A DNA stretch of 35,839 nucleotides from Sphingobacterium sp. (GCA_031277715.1 JAITLW010000016.1:1-35839); one strand, 5' to 3'. Counted from the stretch's first letter, positions 25,101 to 33,170 are shown. Numbers and translations: made by a program. The notes: generated from the letters alone by a model not told the origin.

Positions 25101-25684
25101 AAGGCTTAGATCAGAATGGAGTCCCGTTATGGACGCTGTCTGACGGAACGGTCAAAAATCAGATTCCTTCTACCGATTTGAATGCTGTCGTATATTCTGG
25201 TGGCACGAATCCAGCGACGAGTATAGGGGTTAATAATGAAGTCAATTACAAGGGGATTGGGCTACAGGTATTTGTAACCTACTACGGTGGGCATTACCTG
25301 AGAAACAACCCGCCCATGTTGTATAATAATATGATATACGGAGCTGCTCCAAATTATCTCTTAGACAGTTGGAGACCCGATTATACCGATACTGATATAC
25401 CAGCCTATGGTGTGTATTTTAATACAGCGGCCAATGCCCATCCTATGATTTTTGCGGACAAGTGGGTGGTACGAGCAGATGTGTTAAAGGTGAGGAACAT
25501 TATACTTAATTACCGTCTTCCGGATCCAATTGGGAAGCGTTTGAGTGTTTCGAATCTACGTTTGAGTTTTCAGGTCAACAATCCAAATATACAATGGACC
25601 AAATCTGATTTGGCAATCGATGCTGAGACTCAAGGATTAAGAATACCGACCTCATACGTTTTGGGATTAAATTTTAACTTTTAG
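22121..25684 (+). CDS. SusC/RagA-type TonB-dependent outer-membrane transporter with STN domain (locus B)
   Basis: A 1187-aa TonB-dependent receptor. The N-terminal signal is long (hydrophobic ISILFYVIMTLGFQLLAS; cleavage near residue 40). An STN signalling domain follows at about 45-125 (VAITLQEADLETVISEIERV, VGNKILIKR). A CarboxypepD_reg-like domain spans about 143-210 (INVHGQVIDSFGKPVSGVTV). The TonB box/plug region includes EEVLVNTGYQ, NINPNDVERITVLKDAAATA and IYGARATNGVIVVE. The barrel ends in YVLGLNFNF. It should import a SusD-bound nutrient and report occupancy to FecR. It is clearly diverged from the locus A SusC, so a different ligand is likely. susD follows after 5 nt. Confidence 0.95.
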   Translation: MKIFWGIVPPTLLYQIMRISILFYVIMTLGFQLLASESNGQSMAKTTVAITLQEADLETVISEIERVSPFLFIYQLEDIRAVQGISLRTNKSAKPTVKEILEQALIGTDLNFSQVGNKILIKRNPNSVVFSAQEGQQINVHGQVIDSFGKPVSGVTVRAVGTNTAVVTDSEGKFSLLNVPQGTKLQFRMIGYEEEIVTASVQMLIKLRLEVGVIEEVLVNTGYQTIAKERTTGATVTIGQAELEKRNVINIMDNLEGRVPGLVRYNGNTSIRGIGTLTADKSILIVVDGFPLEGGIENINPNDVERITVLKDAAATAIYGARATNGVIVVETKNAKKTGKVQIEAAANLHITEKPDYSNYNYMTPFQQVESERLYADEWFNSGIKGSLQEMIGSFEREIETGVSITPVQYLYYQKAKGLITSEELQGKLNELNKGDFLKDYKKYALKNQVIQQYNLALRSGTDNTSSNLVLNYRSDNSGFINAYDRQLNIQYRGSYRPAKWVEASYGVNSILNYNRKHNNVLATDPFNVPSYYSLIDSEGLRTNYNLNDFNLYSSYNTLFEQQPKLFSMGFNHLDELEKDYNNSIMRNTRFFIDLALKPFEGLVIRPQFQYEDNRLENSIYSEEESYTMRRLINTFTLQNTNGSYTNLIPVAGRLRTGATNSPSYTARIQGNYDKSIGNHSVSVIAGSEFRQLRSYTRSSVLFGYDDQLQTQANSSLDYNAMRSVMAPFWGSKVYPSVLLGTEVNVFGTRDVLNRFASAYANMTYTYQRKYNVFGSIRKDYADLLGSDDRYRGRPLWSTGVSWNISNEDFFKDNKWFDQLKLRTSYGVTGNIAMNYTARMTATIAGTNLYSAQPIANVDNPPNDALRWEKTSTFNIGLDFATNNNRLRGTLDWYRKSGTDLLAIKRLDATQGFTQMMINNGDMINNGIEANISYDWFSSGNANNLSWTTTINMGHNRNRVTNVDEIVTNPLVLAGQGTLTVGNPVNSLYSYQFKGLDQNGVPLWTLSDGTVKNQIPSTDLNAVVYSGGTNPATSIGVNNEVNYKGIGLQVFVTYYGGHYLRNNPPMLYNNMIYGAAPNYLLDSWRPDYTDTDIPAYGVYFNTAANAHPMIFADKWVVRADVLKVRNIILNYRLPDPIGKRLSVSNLRLSFQVNNPNIQWTKSDLAIDAETQGLRIPTSYVLGLNFNF

Positions 25685-25689
25685 ACATA

Positions 25690-27105
25690 ATGAAAACGAT
25701 AAGATTTATAGTACTGGGATTAGTTTTTTTTCTACTTAATTCCTGTGCAAAATATACAGATATTATTGACCCCAAGGGTAAAAACTTATTGTCTACAGTC
25801 GATGAACTCGACTATTTACTTAATGTCAATATGGCATTAAATAATGGCTTTTACATGCAGAATTTATATGCATTGACAAATGATATGTATTTGACGACGG
25901 TATCTAATATTCTTTCAGGCGACAAAAATATGAACTATACAATTTTGACTTATGATGAAACTGCCGATAGAGCCGATCTGCAAAAAGTAGACATTGTATA
26001 CGAACAATTGTACGCTTTGATCGGAGCCCGCCTCAATGTTGTTCTGGGAGCAATTGATAAGGTAAGTGGCGATCCGGAAAAGGCAAAAAGGATAAAAGCG
26101 GAGGCTTTGACGCTTAGGGCGTATATACATTATATTCTTGTTAATATCTATGCGAAGTCCTATAACAGCGAAACCGCCGAATCGGATGGTGGTATTGCCT
26201 ATATGGATAAAACCGATTTCGAGAAGTCTCCCGTCAAAGAATCCGTTGCCGCAGTATATCACAAAATACTAAACGACCTTCAAGAAGCAGAAGACTTAAA
26301 TGCCTTATACGACCTTCCGCAGGTACCTACACGTGCAAGTAAGATTTTGCTTTACACTTTTAAAGCAGAGGTTTTACGTACATTGACACGGTATCCAGAG
26401 GCGATAGAATACGCAGATAAAGCACTAAAGCTTAACAATATTTTAGAAGATCATCGCCCTTATATAGCTACAGGCCTAGCTGTTCGAGACAACAGAACAG
26501 CTACGGATAATATTTTTCTTGCAGCCAATAAGGTAAATAATCCCACTTTCAACGTGCCTTCTGTGGAAACAATGGAACAGTATTATGAACCAGGAAATAT
26601 TATTCGCTATTACACTTCGACGTATTCTTACACCGTTGCTGGGGTAAACTATAGTGTTCAGCTGGGGACGCAGTATGCTTTTGAAGGAGCTTTGTTATAC
26701 TATAATAACAGTTATCAGCAGAATGCCTCAGGTATGACTGTGTCAGATCTATACTTTATTAAAGCAGAGTCATTGATACATAGTGATCGGATTGCCGATG
26801 GCGTTGCCATTCTAAATTACGTAAAAGAGAGACGTACACATCCAAGCCAATATAAACCAATAGAAGTCTCCAGTAAAGATGAAGCTATGAAAGCGTTTAA
26901 AAAGCTATCGCGAATAGAGTTTTTGATGACTTGGAAGAATTTTGTTAATCTCAAACGCTGGAACAGAAGTAATGAATATAAAGAGACGATTTCCAGGACC
27001 ATCAATGGTAAGACATATACGCTTACACCTGAGTCGCCTTTGTGGACATTTCCTTTTCCCCAGAGTGCTACAAATTATAACTCCAATCTTGCCCAAAATT
27101 ATTAA
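25690..27105 (+). CDS. SusD/RagB-type surface lipoprotein (locus B)
   Basis: A 471-aa lipoprotein (signal MKTIRFIVLGLVFFLLNSC, Cys19). SusD-type features are STVDELDYLLN near the N-terminus, the TPR helix RIKAEALTLRAYIHYILVNIYA, KSPVKESVAAVYHKILNDLQEAE and a C-terminal FKKLSRIEFLMTWKNFVNLKRW, which corresponds to the REERxxEFxxEGxRWxDLKR signature in weakened form. It would form the surface lid of the adjacent SusC. It is about 40 residues shorter than the locus A SusD. The thioredoxin gene follows 13 nt later, making susC-susD-tlpA a compact operon. Confidence 0.92.
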   Translation: MKTIRFIVLGLVFFLLNSCAKYTDIIDPKGKNLLSTVDELDYLLNVNMALNNGFYMQNLYALTNDMYLTTVSNILSGDKNMNYTILTYDETADRADLQKVDIVYEQLYALIGARLNVVLGAIDKVSGDPEKAKRIKAEALTLRAYIHYILVNIYAKSYNSETAESDGGIAYMDKTDFEKSPVKESVAAVYHKILNDLQEAEDLNALYDLPQVPTRASKILLYTFKAEVLRTLTRYPEAIEYADKALKLNNILEDHRPYIATGLAVRDNRTATDNIFLAANKVNNPTFNVPSVETMEQYYEPGNIIRYYTSTYSYTVAGVNYSVQLGTQYAFEGALLYYNNSYQQNASGMTVSDLYFIKAESLIHSDRIADGVAILNYVKERRTHPSQYKPIEVSSKDEAMKAFKKLSRIEFLMTWKNFVNLKRWNRSNEYKETISRTINGKTYTLTPESPLWTFPFPQSATNYNSNLAQNY

Positions 27106-27118
27106 TTCATAAGATAAC

Positions 27119-28225
27119 ATGATAACAAAGATACTATACCCTGTTTTTTTTCTTTTGATTGCCGTTTCAGCAAGCGGGCAGAACCAGATCGCCATAAAAG
27201 GGCAGGTGATTAATCAGCCCTCGATAAAGAGAATATACTTTACAGAGGACTTTAATGGGACAGAGATCAAAGATTCTGCTAATATTGTAAATGGAAAGTT
27301 TGTATTTCAGAAAGTTCCAGAGTATGGCTTTCCAGTACTAAATTTTATATATGTTGGTGTTGAAGATGAACATAAAGTAATGAAGCGCAAGTTACTGGCT
27401 GATTTCTTTATGGAATCCGGAAATACAGAGATCAAAATAACAGGTTTAGAATTTCGGGCAGGAGCGCAAATCACTGGTTCAAAGACGACCGAACACTACG
27501 GACAATATAAAAGCGATAGAGAATCTTATCTTCAGAACAGGCAAAAGCGTAATGCGGACCCTAACTATGTTCCCTTAAAAGGGCAAGCGGCTAGAGACGA
27601 TTATATGGAGGGCTTACGGCAGGTTGGGACTGGGTTTGTAATGGATCATCCAGATTCTTATTTTAGCTTGTTTCTGCTAGAAAAGGATTTGTCAAGCATG
27701 TCGACACCCGATCAACTAGCCGATTTATTTGCAGCCCTAGATCCTGCGCTTCAAAAGAGTGAGAAGGGGCAGGATGTTCTAAAAAATATCACTAGTGCAG
27801 CAAAGGTTAAAGTAGGTACCTTGGCACCGGATTTCATAGAGTTAGATTCCCTCGGTAAGGAAGTAAAGTTGAGTGACTTTAAAGGTCAGTATGTACTAAT
27901 TGATTTTTGGGCCAGTTGGTGCAAACCTTGTCGTGCAGAAAATCCCTATTTGCTTCAGGCATACGCAGCCTATCAAAATAAGAATTTTACGATATTGGGA
28001 GTCTCTTTGGATAAATCCCGTAAAGCTTGGCTCGACGCTGTTAAGCAAGATGGTCTACCTTGGCACCATGTATCTTCGTTAAATCCACAGAAAGCTGAGA
28101 GCGCATTAAAATATGGTGTAACGAGTATACCACGCAATTTTCTGATAGATCCAACTGGAAAGATTATCGCAATGGATTTAAGGGGGCATGAGCTAGAAAG
28201 CCGACTACCTCAGTTGATAAAATAA
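27119..28225 (+). CDS. TlpA-like thioredoxin with DUF4369-like N-terminus (locus B)
   Basis: A 368-aa exported protein. A signal peptide ends at VSASGQ (about 21). A DUF4369-like beta-domain follows (IAIKGQVINQPSIKRIYFTED). The C-terminal thioredoxin domain (about 230-368) starts with GTLAPDFIELDSLGKEVKLSDFKG. It has the redox motif WCKPC near residue 265 (FWASWCKPCRAENPYL) and the cis-proline TSIPRNFLIDPTG. Compared with the locus A pair, the CXXC middle is KP instead of GP, which usually changes redox potential. It closes the locus B operon; a terminator follows. It probably keeps thiols reduced on an exported partner or substrate. Confidence 0.92.
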   Translation: MITKILYPVFFLLIAVSASGQNQIAIKGQVINQPSIKRIYFTEDFNGTEIKDSANIVNGKFVFQKVPEYGFPVLNFIYVGVEDEHKVMKRKLLADFFMESGNTEIKITGLEFRAGAQITGSKTTEHYGQYKSDRESYLQNRQKRNADPNYVPLKGQAARDDYMEGLRQVGTGFVMDHPDSYFSLFLLEKDLSSMSTPDQLADLFAALDPALQKSEKGQDVLKNITSAAKVKVGTLAPDFIELDSLGKEVKLSDFKGQYVLIDFWASWCKPCRAENPYLLQAYAAYQNKNFTILGVSLDKSRKAWLDAVKQDGLPWHHVSSLNPQKAESALKYGVTSIPRNFLIDPTGKIIAMDLRGHELESRLPQLIK

Positions 28226-28238
28226 GGACATAGCCAGT

Positions 28239-28275
28239 CAGCCCACGAAATAGGGGGTGGCTGGTTTTTAAGTTT
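28239..28275 (+). terminator. Intrinsic terminator of locus B
   Basis: CAGCCCAC pairs with GTGGCTG (one bulged C) around a 10-nt loop, followed by GTTTTT and more Ts. It lies 13 nt after the thioredoxin stop codon. Confidence 0.65.
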
Positions 28276-28325
28276 TTAAGAATAACCGTGTATTTTCGCT
28301 TATTTTAAAATTATATTTATAGAAT

Positions 28326-28739
28326 ATGGAAAGAAAAAAATTCATTGGATCCAGTTTACTTGCATTGGTGGGTGTAGGTCTGTCGTCCTGTAACCGATCA
28401 GAACAGGAAGCCACTACAATCAAAAATGGGCTTATCATTCATTCTGTTTATTTTTGGTTGAAAGCTGATCTCAGCGAAGTGGAAGAAAGAGATTTTTTAA
28501 AATATTTCGATATCTTGAGAAAAATCCCGGGTGTACAGTCATTAAATTATGGTAAGCCGGCCGCTACTACCCCCAGGGATGTGGTAGATCATTCCTATAG
28601 TTACAATCTTATATTGACGTTTAGTGATTTATCTGCTATCACAGCTTATGAGACACATCCTACACATGTCCAAGGAGCCTCTGAATTTAGTAAATATTGG
28701 TTACGTGTAGAGGTTAAGGATACCCTGATAATTCAGTAG
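28326..28739 (+). CDS. Dabb-family protein with lipoprotein-type signal
   Basis: A 137-aa protein. Residues 1-22 (MERKKFIGSSLLALVGVGLSSC) look like a lipoprotein signal with a weak twin-Arg-like start (RKKF, no RR). The rest is a stress-responsive alpha/beta-barrel (Dabb) domain: LIIHSVYFWLKADLSEVEERDFLKYF, IPGVQSLNYGKPA and YSYNLILTFSDLSAITAYETHPTHV. Dabb proteins are dimeric ferredoxin-like barrels, usually cytoplasmic; some related ones act on polyketide or phenolic substrates. A membrane-anchored copy outside the cytoplasm is unusual. The gene is 6 nt before an alpha/beta hydrolase gene, so the two probably share a pathway that I cannot name. Confidence 0.85.
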   Translation: MERKKFIGSSLLALVGVGLSSCNRSEQEATTIKNGLIIHSVYFWLKADLSEVEERDFLKYFDILRKIPGVQSLNYGKPAATTPRDVVDHSYSYNLILTFSDLSAITAYETHPTHVQGASEFSKYWLRVEVKDTLIIQ

Positions 28740-28745
28740 TTACCG

Positions 28746-29519
28746 ATGAAACAACAAATATTTACAGGCAGAGACGGACAGAAATTATATGTAGAATTGC
28801 ATACAAATTATCGCGATAGACCAACAATCGTATTTCTACATGATAGCCTAGGTTGCGTGACCCTATGGAGAGATTTTCCGGAGCAACTGGCCGCGGTTAC
28901 AAATTGCAATGTGTTGATGTACGATCGCTTGGGGTATGGGCAGTCGGATCCAATGCCGACATCAAAGAGATCAAACACCTATTTAGAATCAGAAGCAGAT
29001 ATTTTAAGCCAACTGCTTCAAGAACAAGGTTTAAGAGATGTAATTCTATTTGGACATAGCGATGGTGCGTCTATTGCTTTGATTGCGGCTAGCAAATATC
29101 CAAGAGGAATAAAGTCTGTTATCGTAGAAGCTGCCCACATTTTTGTTGAAGATATTACGCTAAGGGGAATTTGCGAAGCTATGGAAGCCTATAAAACGAC
29201 CAATCTACCCGAGCGCTTGGCCAAGTATCATGGCGACAAAGTGGATACCATATTTAAAGCGTGGACAGAAACCTGGACTAGCAACGATTATAGAGACTGG
29301 AACATCGAACATCTCCTATCCCGTATTACCTGCCCGCTTTTATTCATTCAAGGCGAATCGGATGAATATGGGACATTGTCGCAGGTAGAAAAGACCGTAA
29401 GGCAGGTCGGTGGAAGATCAGAAAAATATATTATTCCGGGCGTTGGTCATACACCGCATAAAGAAGTTCCGGATTTAGTTTCCAAAGTAGTGTCAAAATT
29501 TATTAATACATTAGTGTAA
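28746..29519 (+). CDS. Alpha/beta hydrolase
   Basis: A 257-aa alpha/beta-hydrolase-fold protein without a signal peptide. The oxyanion region is IVFLHDSLGCVTLWRDFP. The nucleophile elbow is GHSDGAS (serine near residue 104), a candidate acid is in GESDEYG (near 217), and the catalytic histidine is in VGHTPHKEV (near 238). DRLGYGQSDP is a typical turn after strand 4. The fold fits esterases, lactonases or C-C hydrolases of the MhpC type. The substrate is unknown. It lies in a three-gene row with the Dabb protein (6-nt gap) and DUF1304 protein (20-nt gap). Confidence 0.88.
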   Translation: MKQQIFTGRDGQKLYVELHTNYRDRPTIVFLHDSLGCVTLWRDFPEQLAAVTNCNVLMYDRLGYGQSDPMPTSKRSNTYLESEADILSQLLQEQGLRDVILFGHSDGASIALIAASKYPRGIKSVIVEAAHIFVEDITLRGICEAMEAYKTTNLPERLAKYHGDKVDTIFKAWTETWTSNDYRDWNIEHLLSRITCPLLFIQGESDEYGTLSQVEKTVRQVGGRSEKYIIPGVGHTPHKEVPDLVSKVVSKFINTLV

Positions 29520-29539
29520 ACTAAATTAGGTTAATATTC

Positions 29540-29923
29540 ATGGAAGGAACCTTAGGAATTATAGCAAAAATAGTCATCGGTATAGTTGCCCTCGAGCATC
29601 TTTATATTTTATGGATTGAAATGTTTGCCTGGGAGACCAAAGGCAAGAGTACATTTAAATCTTTGCCCAAACACCTGTTTCGCGAGACAAAAGGTTTAGC
29701 TGCCAATCAAGGACTCTACAATGGTTTCCTTGCCAGCGGGCTTATTTGGTCTTTATTGATCTCAGACAACCTATGGCAGCACAATGTCGCATTATTTTTT
29801 CTGGGTTGTGTTATTGTCGCCGCGACTTTTGGTGCCATCACAGCAGATAGAACTATATTTTTTAAGCAAGGAGTTCCTGCAGTTTTGGGATTTATACTTG
29901 TGATGTTAAGTTCGGTTTACTAA
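29540..29923 (+). CDS. DUF1304 small membrane protein
   Basis: A 127-aa inner-membrane protein with four predicted helices (IIAKIVIGIVALEHLYILW, GLYNGFLASGLIWSLLI, VALFFLGCVIVAATFGAIT, GVPAVLGFILVMLSSVY). The motifs EHLYILWIEMFAW and ANQGLYNGFLA are the family signature of DUF1304. No biochemical role is established. It is 20 nt after the hydrolase gene and probably cotranscribed with it. Confidence 0.88.
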   Translation: MEGTLGIIAKIVIGIVALEHLYILWIEMFAWETKGKSTFKSLPKHLFRETKGLAANQGLYNGFLASGLIWSLLISDNLWQHNVALFFLGCVIVAATFGAITADRTIFFKQGVPAVLGFILVMLSSVY

Positions 29924-30060
29924 ATCAAACAATCCTAAATAGCCTAGGCCTCTAATAACTGCCTGTCTTTCCTCCATTAGCGATACCATTAGGTCATAGC
30001 GGATAACGGCAAAAAGCGAGGCTTCTATTGAATAATTTTTAAAATTAATATTAAATAAAT

Positions 30061-30089
30061 TTTGAGGTAAAATGAGATGGATATTTTTG
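30061..30089 (+). promoter_or_regulatory. Bacteroidota-type promoter of the lipoprotein gene
   Basis: TTTG (30061-30064), 17 nt, then TATTTTTG (30082-30089), a full TAnnTTTG match, 17 nt before the ATG at 30107. Spacing is a little short. Confidence 0.4.
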
Positions 30090-30106
30090 TTAGCAAATTA
30101 TCCTAA

Positions 30107-30715
30107 ATGAAAACGTACAACAAAATAGTGGGAGTTAGTCTGTGTCTGGCTTTCATATCCTGTAATCAGAACAGTCCTAAGGGTGCGGTATCAGATCCTA
30201 TTGACAGCGATACACTTCGGCCAAAAGCCGCAGAAGTGGTGAAAACAACCCCTGAATTTAATTTAGAACAGATACCAATATCGACGATTGACCTTGGAGA
30301 TTTTCCATACCTGACCGCACCCGACAAATACAAGTATTCGGGTGATACCAAGAGACAGCTGGAAGAAAAATATTTCTTCTACAATGACAGTCTAGTTCGC
30401 AAAGTAAATGGAGAATATTTCCATACCACTATTTTTCCAACGGGAGATGCTTTTGAGGATACTTTTGTCGTCTCTGAATACACGAAGGCCATTGAAAAGT
30501 TAGGAGGTGTGGAGGTCTATTCTGGAGGCCTACCTGTCGCTGCGGCCGAACTAATTGACAAAGAGAAACCTGTGTATGTCAGTGATATGTACGATCCAAG
30601 AGCATATAAGTATAAGCAGTTTTTGATCAGAACATCCAATACCAATATATGGGTAGAGTTGTGCCATGGACTCAATGCACAGCAGATCGACTTGACCGTT
30701 ATCAAGGAACATTAA
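30107..30715 (+). CDS. Lipoprotein resembling the N-terminal domain of some OmpA-family proteins
   Basis: A 202-aa lipoprotein (signal MKTYNKIVGVSLCLAFISC, Cys19) followed by a low-complexity linker. The body (about 60-200) reads LGDFPYLTAPDKYKYSGDTK, EKYFFYNDSLVRKVNGEYFH, YTKAIEKLGGVEVYSGGLP and a final WVELCHGLNAQQIDLTV. This arrangement is like the domain found in front of the peptidoglycan-binding domain in some OmpA-like outer-membrane proteins (DUF4892-like). Here the OmpA part is absent. It has its own promoter and is convergent with the regulator gene. The function is unknown and the domain link is from pattern memory only. Confidence 0.65.
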   Translation: MKTYNKIVGVSLCLAFISCNQNSPKGAVSDPIDSDTLRPKAAEVVKTTPEFNLEQIPISTIDLGDFPYLTAPDKYKYSGDTKRQLEEKYFFYNDSLVRKVNGEYFHTTIFPTGDAFEDTFVVSEYTKAIEKLGGVEVYSGGLPVAAAELIDKEKPVYVSDMYDPRAYKYKQFLIRTSNTNIWVELCHGLNAQQIDLTVIKEH

Positions 30716-30746
30716 GATTCTGCTTTTACCCAGTCGGTAAGAAAAT

Positions 30747-32609
30747 TTAAGCTAAGGGATTTGCAACTATATTCTTTAAATACGCTAGCAAGTCCATTTT
30801 TGAATTTAATCCTAATTTTTGCTTTAATCGATATTTAGTCATTCTCACGCTTTTTGCCTCTACGCTCAGGATATTTGCAATCTGTTTGGTATCCATTCCA
30901 AGATAAAAGTATGCACAATACTTCAGGTCTAATAAAGTAAGCTTCTGTTTCGCGTTTTCATTAATAGCCTTAAAGAAATTAGGATGAATTTCCTGAATCT
31001 GAAATTTAGCTTTTTCAAAATCCTTATCCAACAGGTTTTCATCTCTTATAATCTGTTTTAGATCCACAGACTTGTCATCTTCCAATTTTTCTTTCAATTG
31101 CTGTAAAATTTCATTTTTATGTTGGATATGTAATTGGTTTGCCATTACTTCATCTTTCAGCTTCTGTTGTTGGAAGGTCAATAATTGTTGTTCTGCTTTC
31201 AATCGTGATTGTTCTTCTTTTTCAAACTTTATCTGTAATTCAGCTTCGTGTTTTTCGGTTATTAGTTTTCTTTCCTGTTCCATTGAATACCGTAGTCGGA
31301 AATGATAGGAGCGGAACATGAAAAATGCCCCTGCGGTACCGATCAATCCTAAACCTGCATATAAAAGTTTTTGTTTCCGTTGGTTTTCCGAACGTTCTTT
31401 CAGTATCAGTATTTCTTGTTCTTTCTTCTCAGATTGGTATTGTACTTCTAATTTTTTTACCGCTTCGGCTTCAGATTGGTTGAATAGCAAAGCTCTGTAT
31501 TCATTATGTTTCTTTTGAAATTCGAGTGCCTTTTTCAAATCATCCTTATGTTCATAGATATCAGAAAGTTCACTTACGACGCGCGACATAATATGATAAT
31601 AAATGGGATTTTGCGTGAGCATCACTGAATATGCTTTTAGCATATATTGTTCTGCTTTAACTAAATCGCCATCCTGCTTTGCTAGATTAGACAGCATTCC
31701 TAAACTTGCTGTCTGTGTAGCCTGTGCGAGAGGTAGTTTGGACGAGATATCCAAAGATTCGGCGATGTTATGTTCAATTTTATTTCTGATTTCCGCTGTT
31801 ATTTTTGGTGAATACCTCAATAGATAACTTGCTTTATTATTGCGTGCTATACTATAGGTATATCCACTTACCTGTCCTGGAAATTGTGTGTATAGTAATG
31901 CCGCTTTTTCACAATAATCTAAAATAGCCTGCGAATCAGCTGAAGAATTTGTTTTTTCATATTGATAAGTAAAGACTACAGCCATAGCCGAATAAGCATT
32001 ACTTAAGTCGTTTTTATTTCCTGATTTCAAGGCCGCTTCTATCGCCTTTTGAGCATATTTTTTAGAGTTTTCTAAATCATTCCATTCGGTGTAGATACCA
32101 TATAGCTGATAATTAATTTTAAACTCCAATAAGGGATTTGCACTACTGTTTTCTAAAAGTGAAAGGGAGTTTAGTCCATCATTCATAGCTTTTTTATAAT
32201 CACCTAATGATTTTGATAGATATAGCGTCAAATAAGCAGAGTAGGCGGCAGCTATTTTGTCTTTGGTTTTTGACGAACTCATTTTTGCAGAGTCAAGGAA
32301 TAGCTCAGCTTTCTCATATTTTCCTTGGTTTACTAAAATTACACCTTGATTAACATAAGCTTTGGTTATTTCCGTCTGTGCATTTTGATCTTTTGCCAGT
32401 TCTATATATTTTTTATTGATAGAAGAAGCTTCATCATACATCATAGAAATACGATATTGTTCTACCAATAAATTGTATGTTTCCATTTTTTTTGACACAC
32501 CTGTTTTGGATTGATTTAAACCGTTTATTAAGCTGTCCATATAGGCATTTTGAGCTTGTAGATTGCAGGATATTAGAAAAAATGTAATGAATAAAATTCT
32601 GATTTTCAT
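30747..32609 (-). CDS. TPR / transmembrane / coiled-coil / LuxR-like HTH regulator
   Basis: A 620-aa one-component membrane regulator typical of Bacteroidota. A signal peptide (MKIRILFITFFLISCNLQAQ) is followed by a periplasmic array of TPR helices (about 25-400: AYVNQGVILVNQGKYEKAELFLDSA, NAYSAMAVVF). A single membrane helix lies near 413-431 (LLYAGLGLIGTAGAFFMF). A long charged coiled coil comes next (RKLITEKHEAELQIKFEKEE). The C-terminal LuxR-like helix-turn-helix is at about 555-597 (LLDLKYCAYFYLGMDTKQIANILSVEAKSVRMTKYRL). There is no kinase or receiver domain. It is divergent from the DUF4870 gene row across 218 nt, so that row is its likely target (inference). Confidence 0.88.
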   Translation of the reverse strand: MKIRILFITFFLISCNLQAQNAYMDSLINGLNQSKTGVSKKMETYNLLVEQYRISMMYDEASSINKKYIELAKDQNAQTEITKAYVNQGVILVNQGKYEKAELFLDSAKMSSSKTKDKIAAAYSAYLTLYLSKSLGDYKKAMNDGLNSLSLLENSSANPLLEFKINYQLYGIYTEWNDLENSKKYAQKAIEAALKSGNKNDLSNAYSAMAVVFTYQYEKTNSSADSQAILDYCEKAALLYTQFPGQVSGYTYSIARNNKASYLLRYSPKITAEIRNKIEHNIAESLDISSKLPLAQATQTASLGMLSNLAKQDGDLVKAEQYMLKAYSVMLTQNPIYYHIMSRVVSELSDIYEHKDDLKKALEFQKKHNEYRALLFNQSEAEAVKKLEVQYQSEKKEQEILILKERSENQRKQKLLYAGLGLIGTAGAFFMFRSYHFRLRYSMEQERKLITEKHEAELQIKFEKEEQSRLKAEQQLLTFQQQKLKDEVMANQLHIQHKNEILQQLKEKLEDDKSVDLKQIIRDENLLDKDFEKAKFQIQEIHPNFFKAINENAKQKLTLLDLKYCAYFYLGMDTKQIANILSVEAKSVRMTKYRLKQKLGLNSKMDLLAYLKNIVANPLA

Positions 32610-32711
32610 TTAGCAAATTTACAAATTCTGTAGATACGGCGTCTTCATATAAGGATTTTTTAAACTACATTATAAGAGGTAAGTATTTGATTATTAGTTT
32701 TTAAAAAATAA

Positions 32712-32759
32712 TGTAGTCATTTTGTAGATGCTTGCTTCTTTGTAGTAGTAATTCTGTAG
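32712..32759. repeat. Four TGTAG direct repeats in the divergent promoter region
   Basis: TGTAG occurs at 32712, 32723, 32741 and 32755. Three of the four are TTTGTAG or TCTGTAG. A fifth (CTGTAG at 32628) lies near the regulator start. The spacing is irregular (11, 18, 14). The cluster sits between the regulator and DUF4870 genes and could be an operator array. Confidence 0.3.
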
Positions 32760-32827
32760 GTTGTAAAAATTAGTGTTGCTTTTAAAAAATAGTCAAATTA
32801 GCTTTTCAATAATAAAACAAAAAAGCA

Positions 32828-33151
32828 ATGACTAACAAAACACTTTCAATTGTATCTTACATCACATTAATCGGATGGCTTATCGCTTATTTTTCAGGAA
32901 AAGAAAATGCAAACAGTTTACTTAAATATCATTTAAGACAATCTTTTGGTTTACTTATTACGAGTATTGTTTTTAATGTTGTGGTCAGTATTTTGATTAG
33001 TATTATTCCATTTCTTGGTTTATTAAGTTATGTAGGAATCGTATTTCTTGGCTTAATGATTATTGGTATCATAAACGCTTCCAATGAAGTAGAAAAGCCA
33101 TTGCCCCTGATTGGTAGATTGTTTGAAGGCAAATTCGGATTTATAGGATAA
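32828..33151 (+). CDS. DUF4870-type small membrane protein
   Basis: A 107-aa protein with three hydrophobic helices (LSIVSYITLIGWLIAYF, LLITSIVFNVVVSILISII, LLSYVGIVFLGLMIIGII) and the family feature LLKYHLRQSFGLL between the first two. It ends with LPLIGRLFEGKFGFIG, as DUF4870/Tic20-like proteins usually do. The role is unknown. It is the first gene of a rightward row and faces the TPR-HTH regulator across a repeat-bearing intergenic region. Confidence 0.85.
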   Translation: MTNKTLSIVSYITLIGWLIAYFSGKENANSLLKYHLRQSFGLLITSIVFNVVVSILISIIPFLGLLSYVGIVFLGLMIIGIINASNEVEKPLPLIGRLFEGKFGFIG

Positions 33152-33170
33152 ACCTTAAAATCAAAGTAAT

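Noticed and set aside
6739-28225. Classical polysaccharide utilization loci
   Set aside because: No glycoside hydrolase, polysaccharide lyase, SusE/F or hybrid two-component gene is present; thioredoxins and AsnB point elsewhere.
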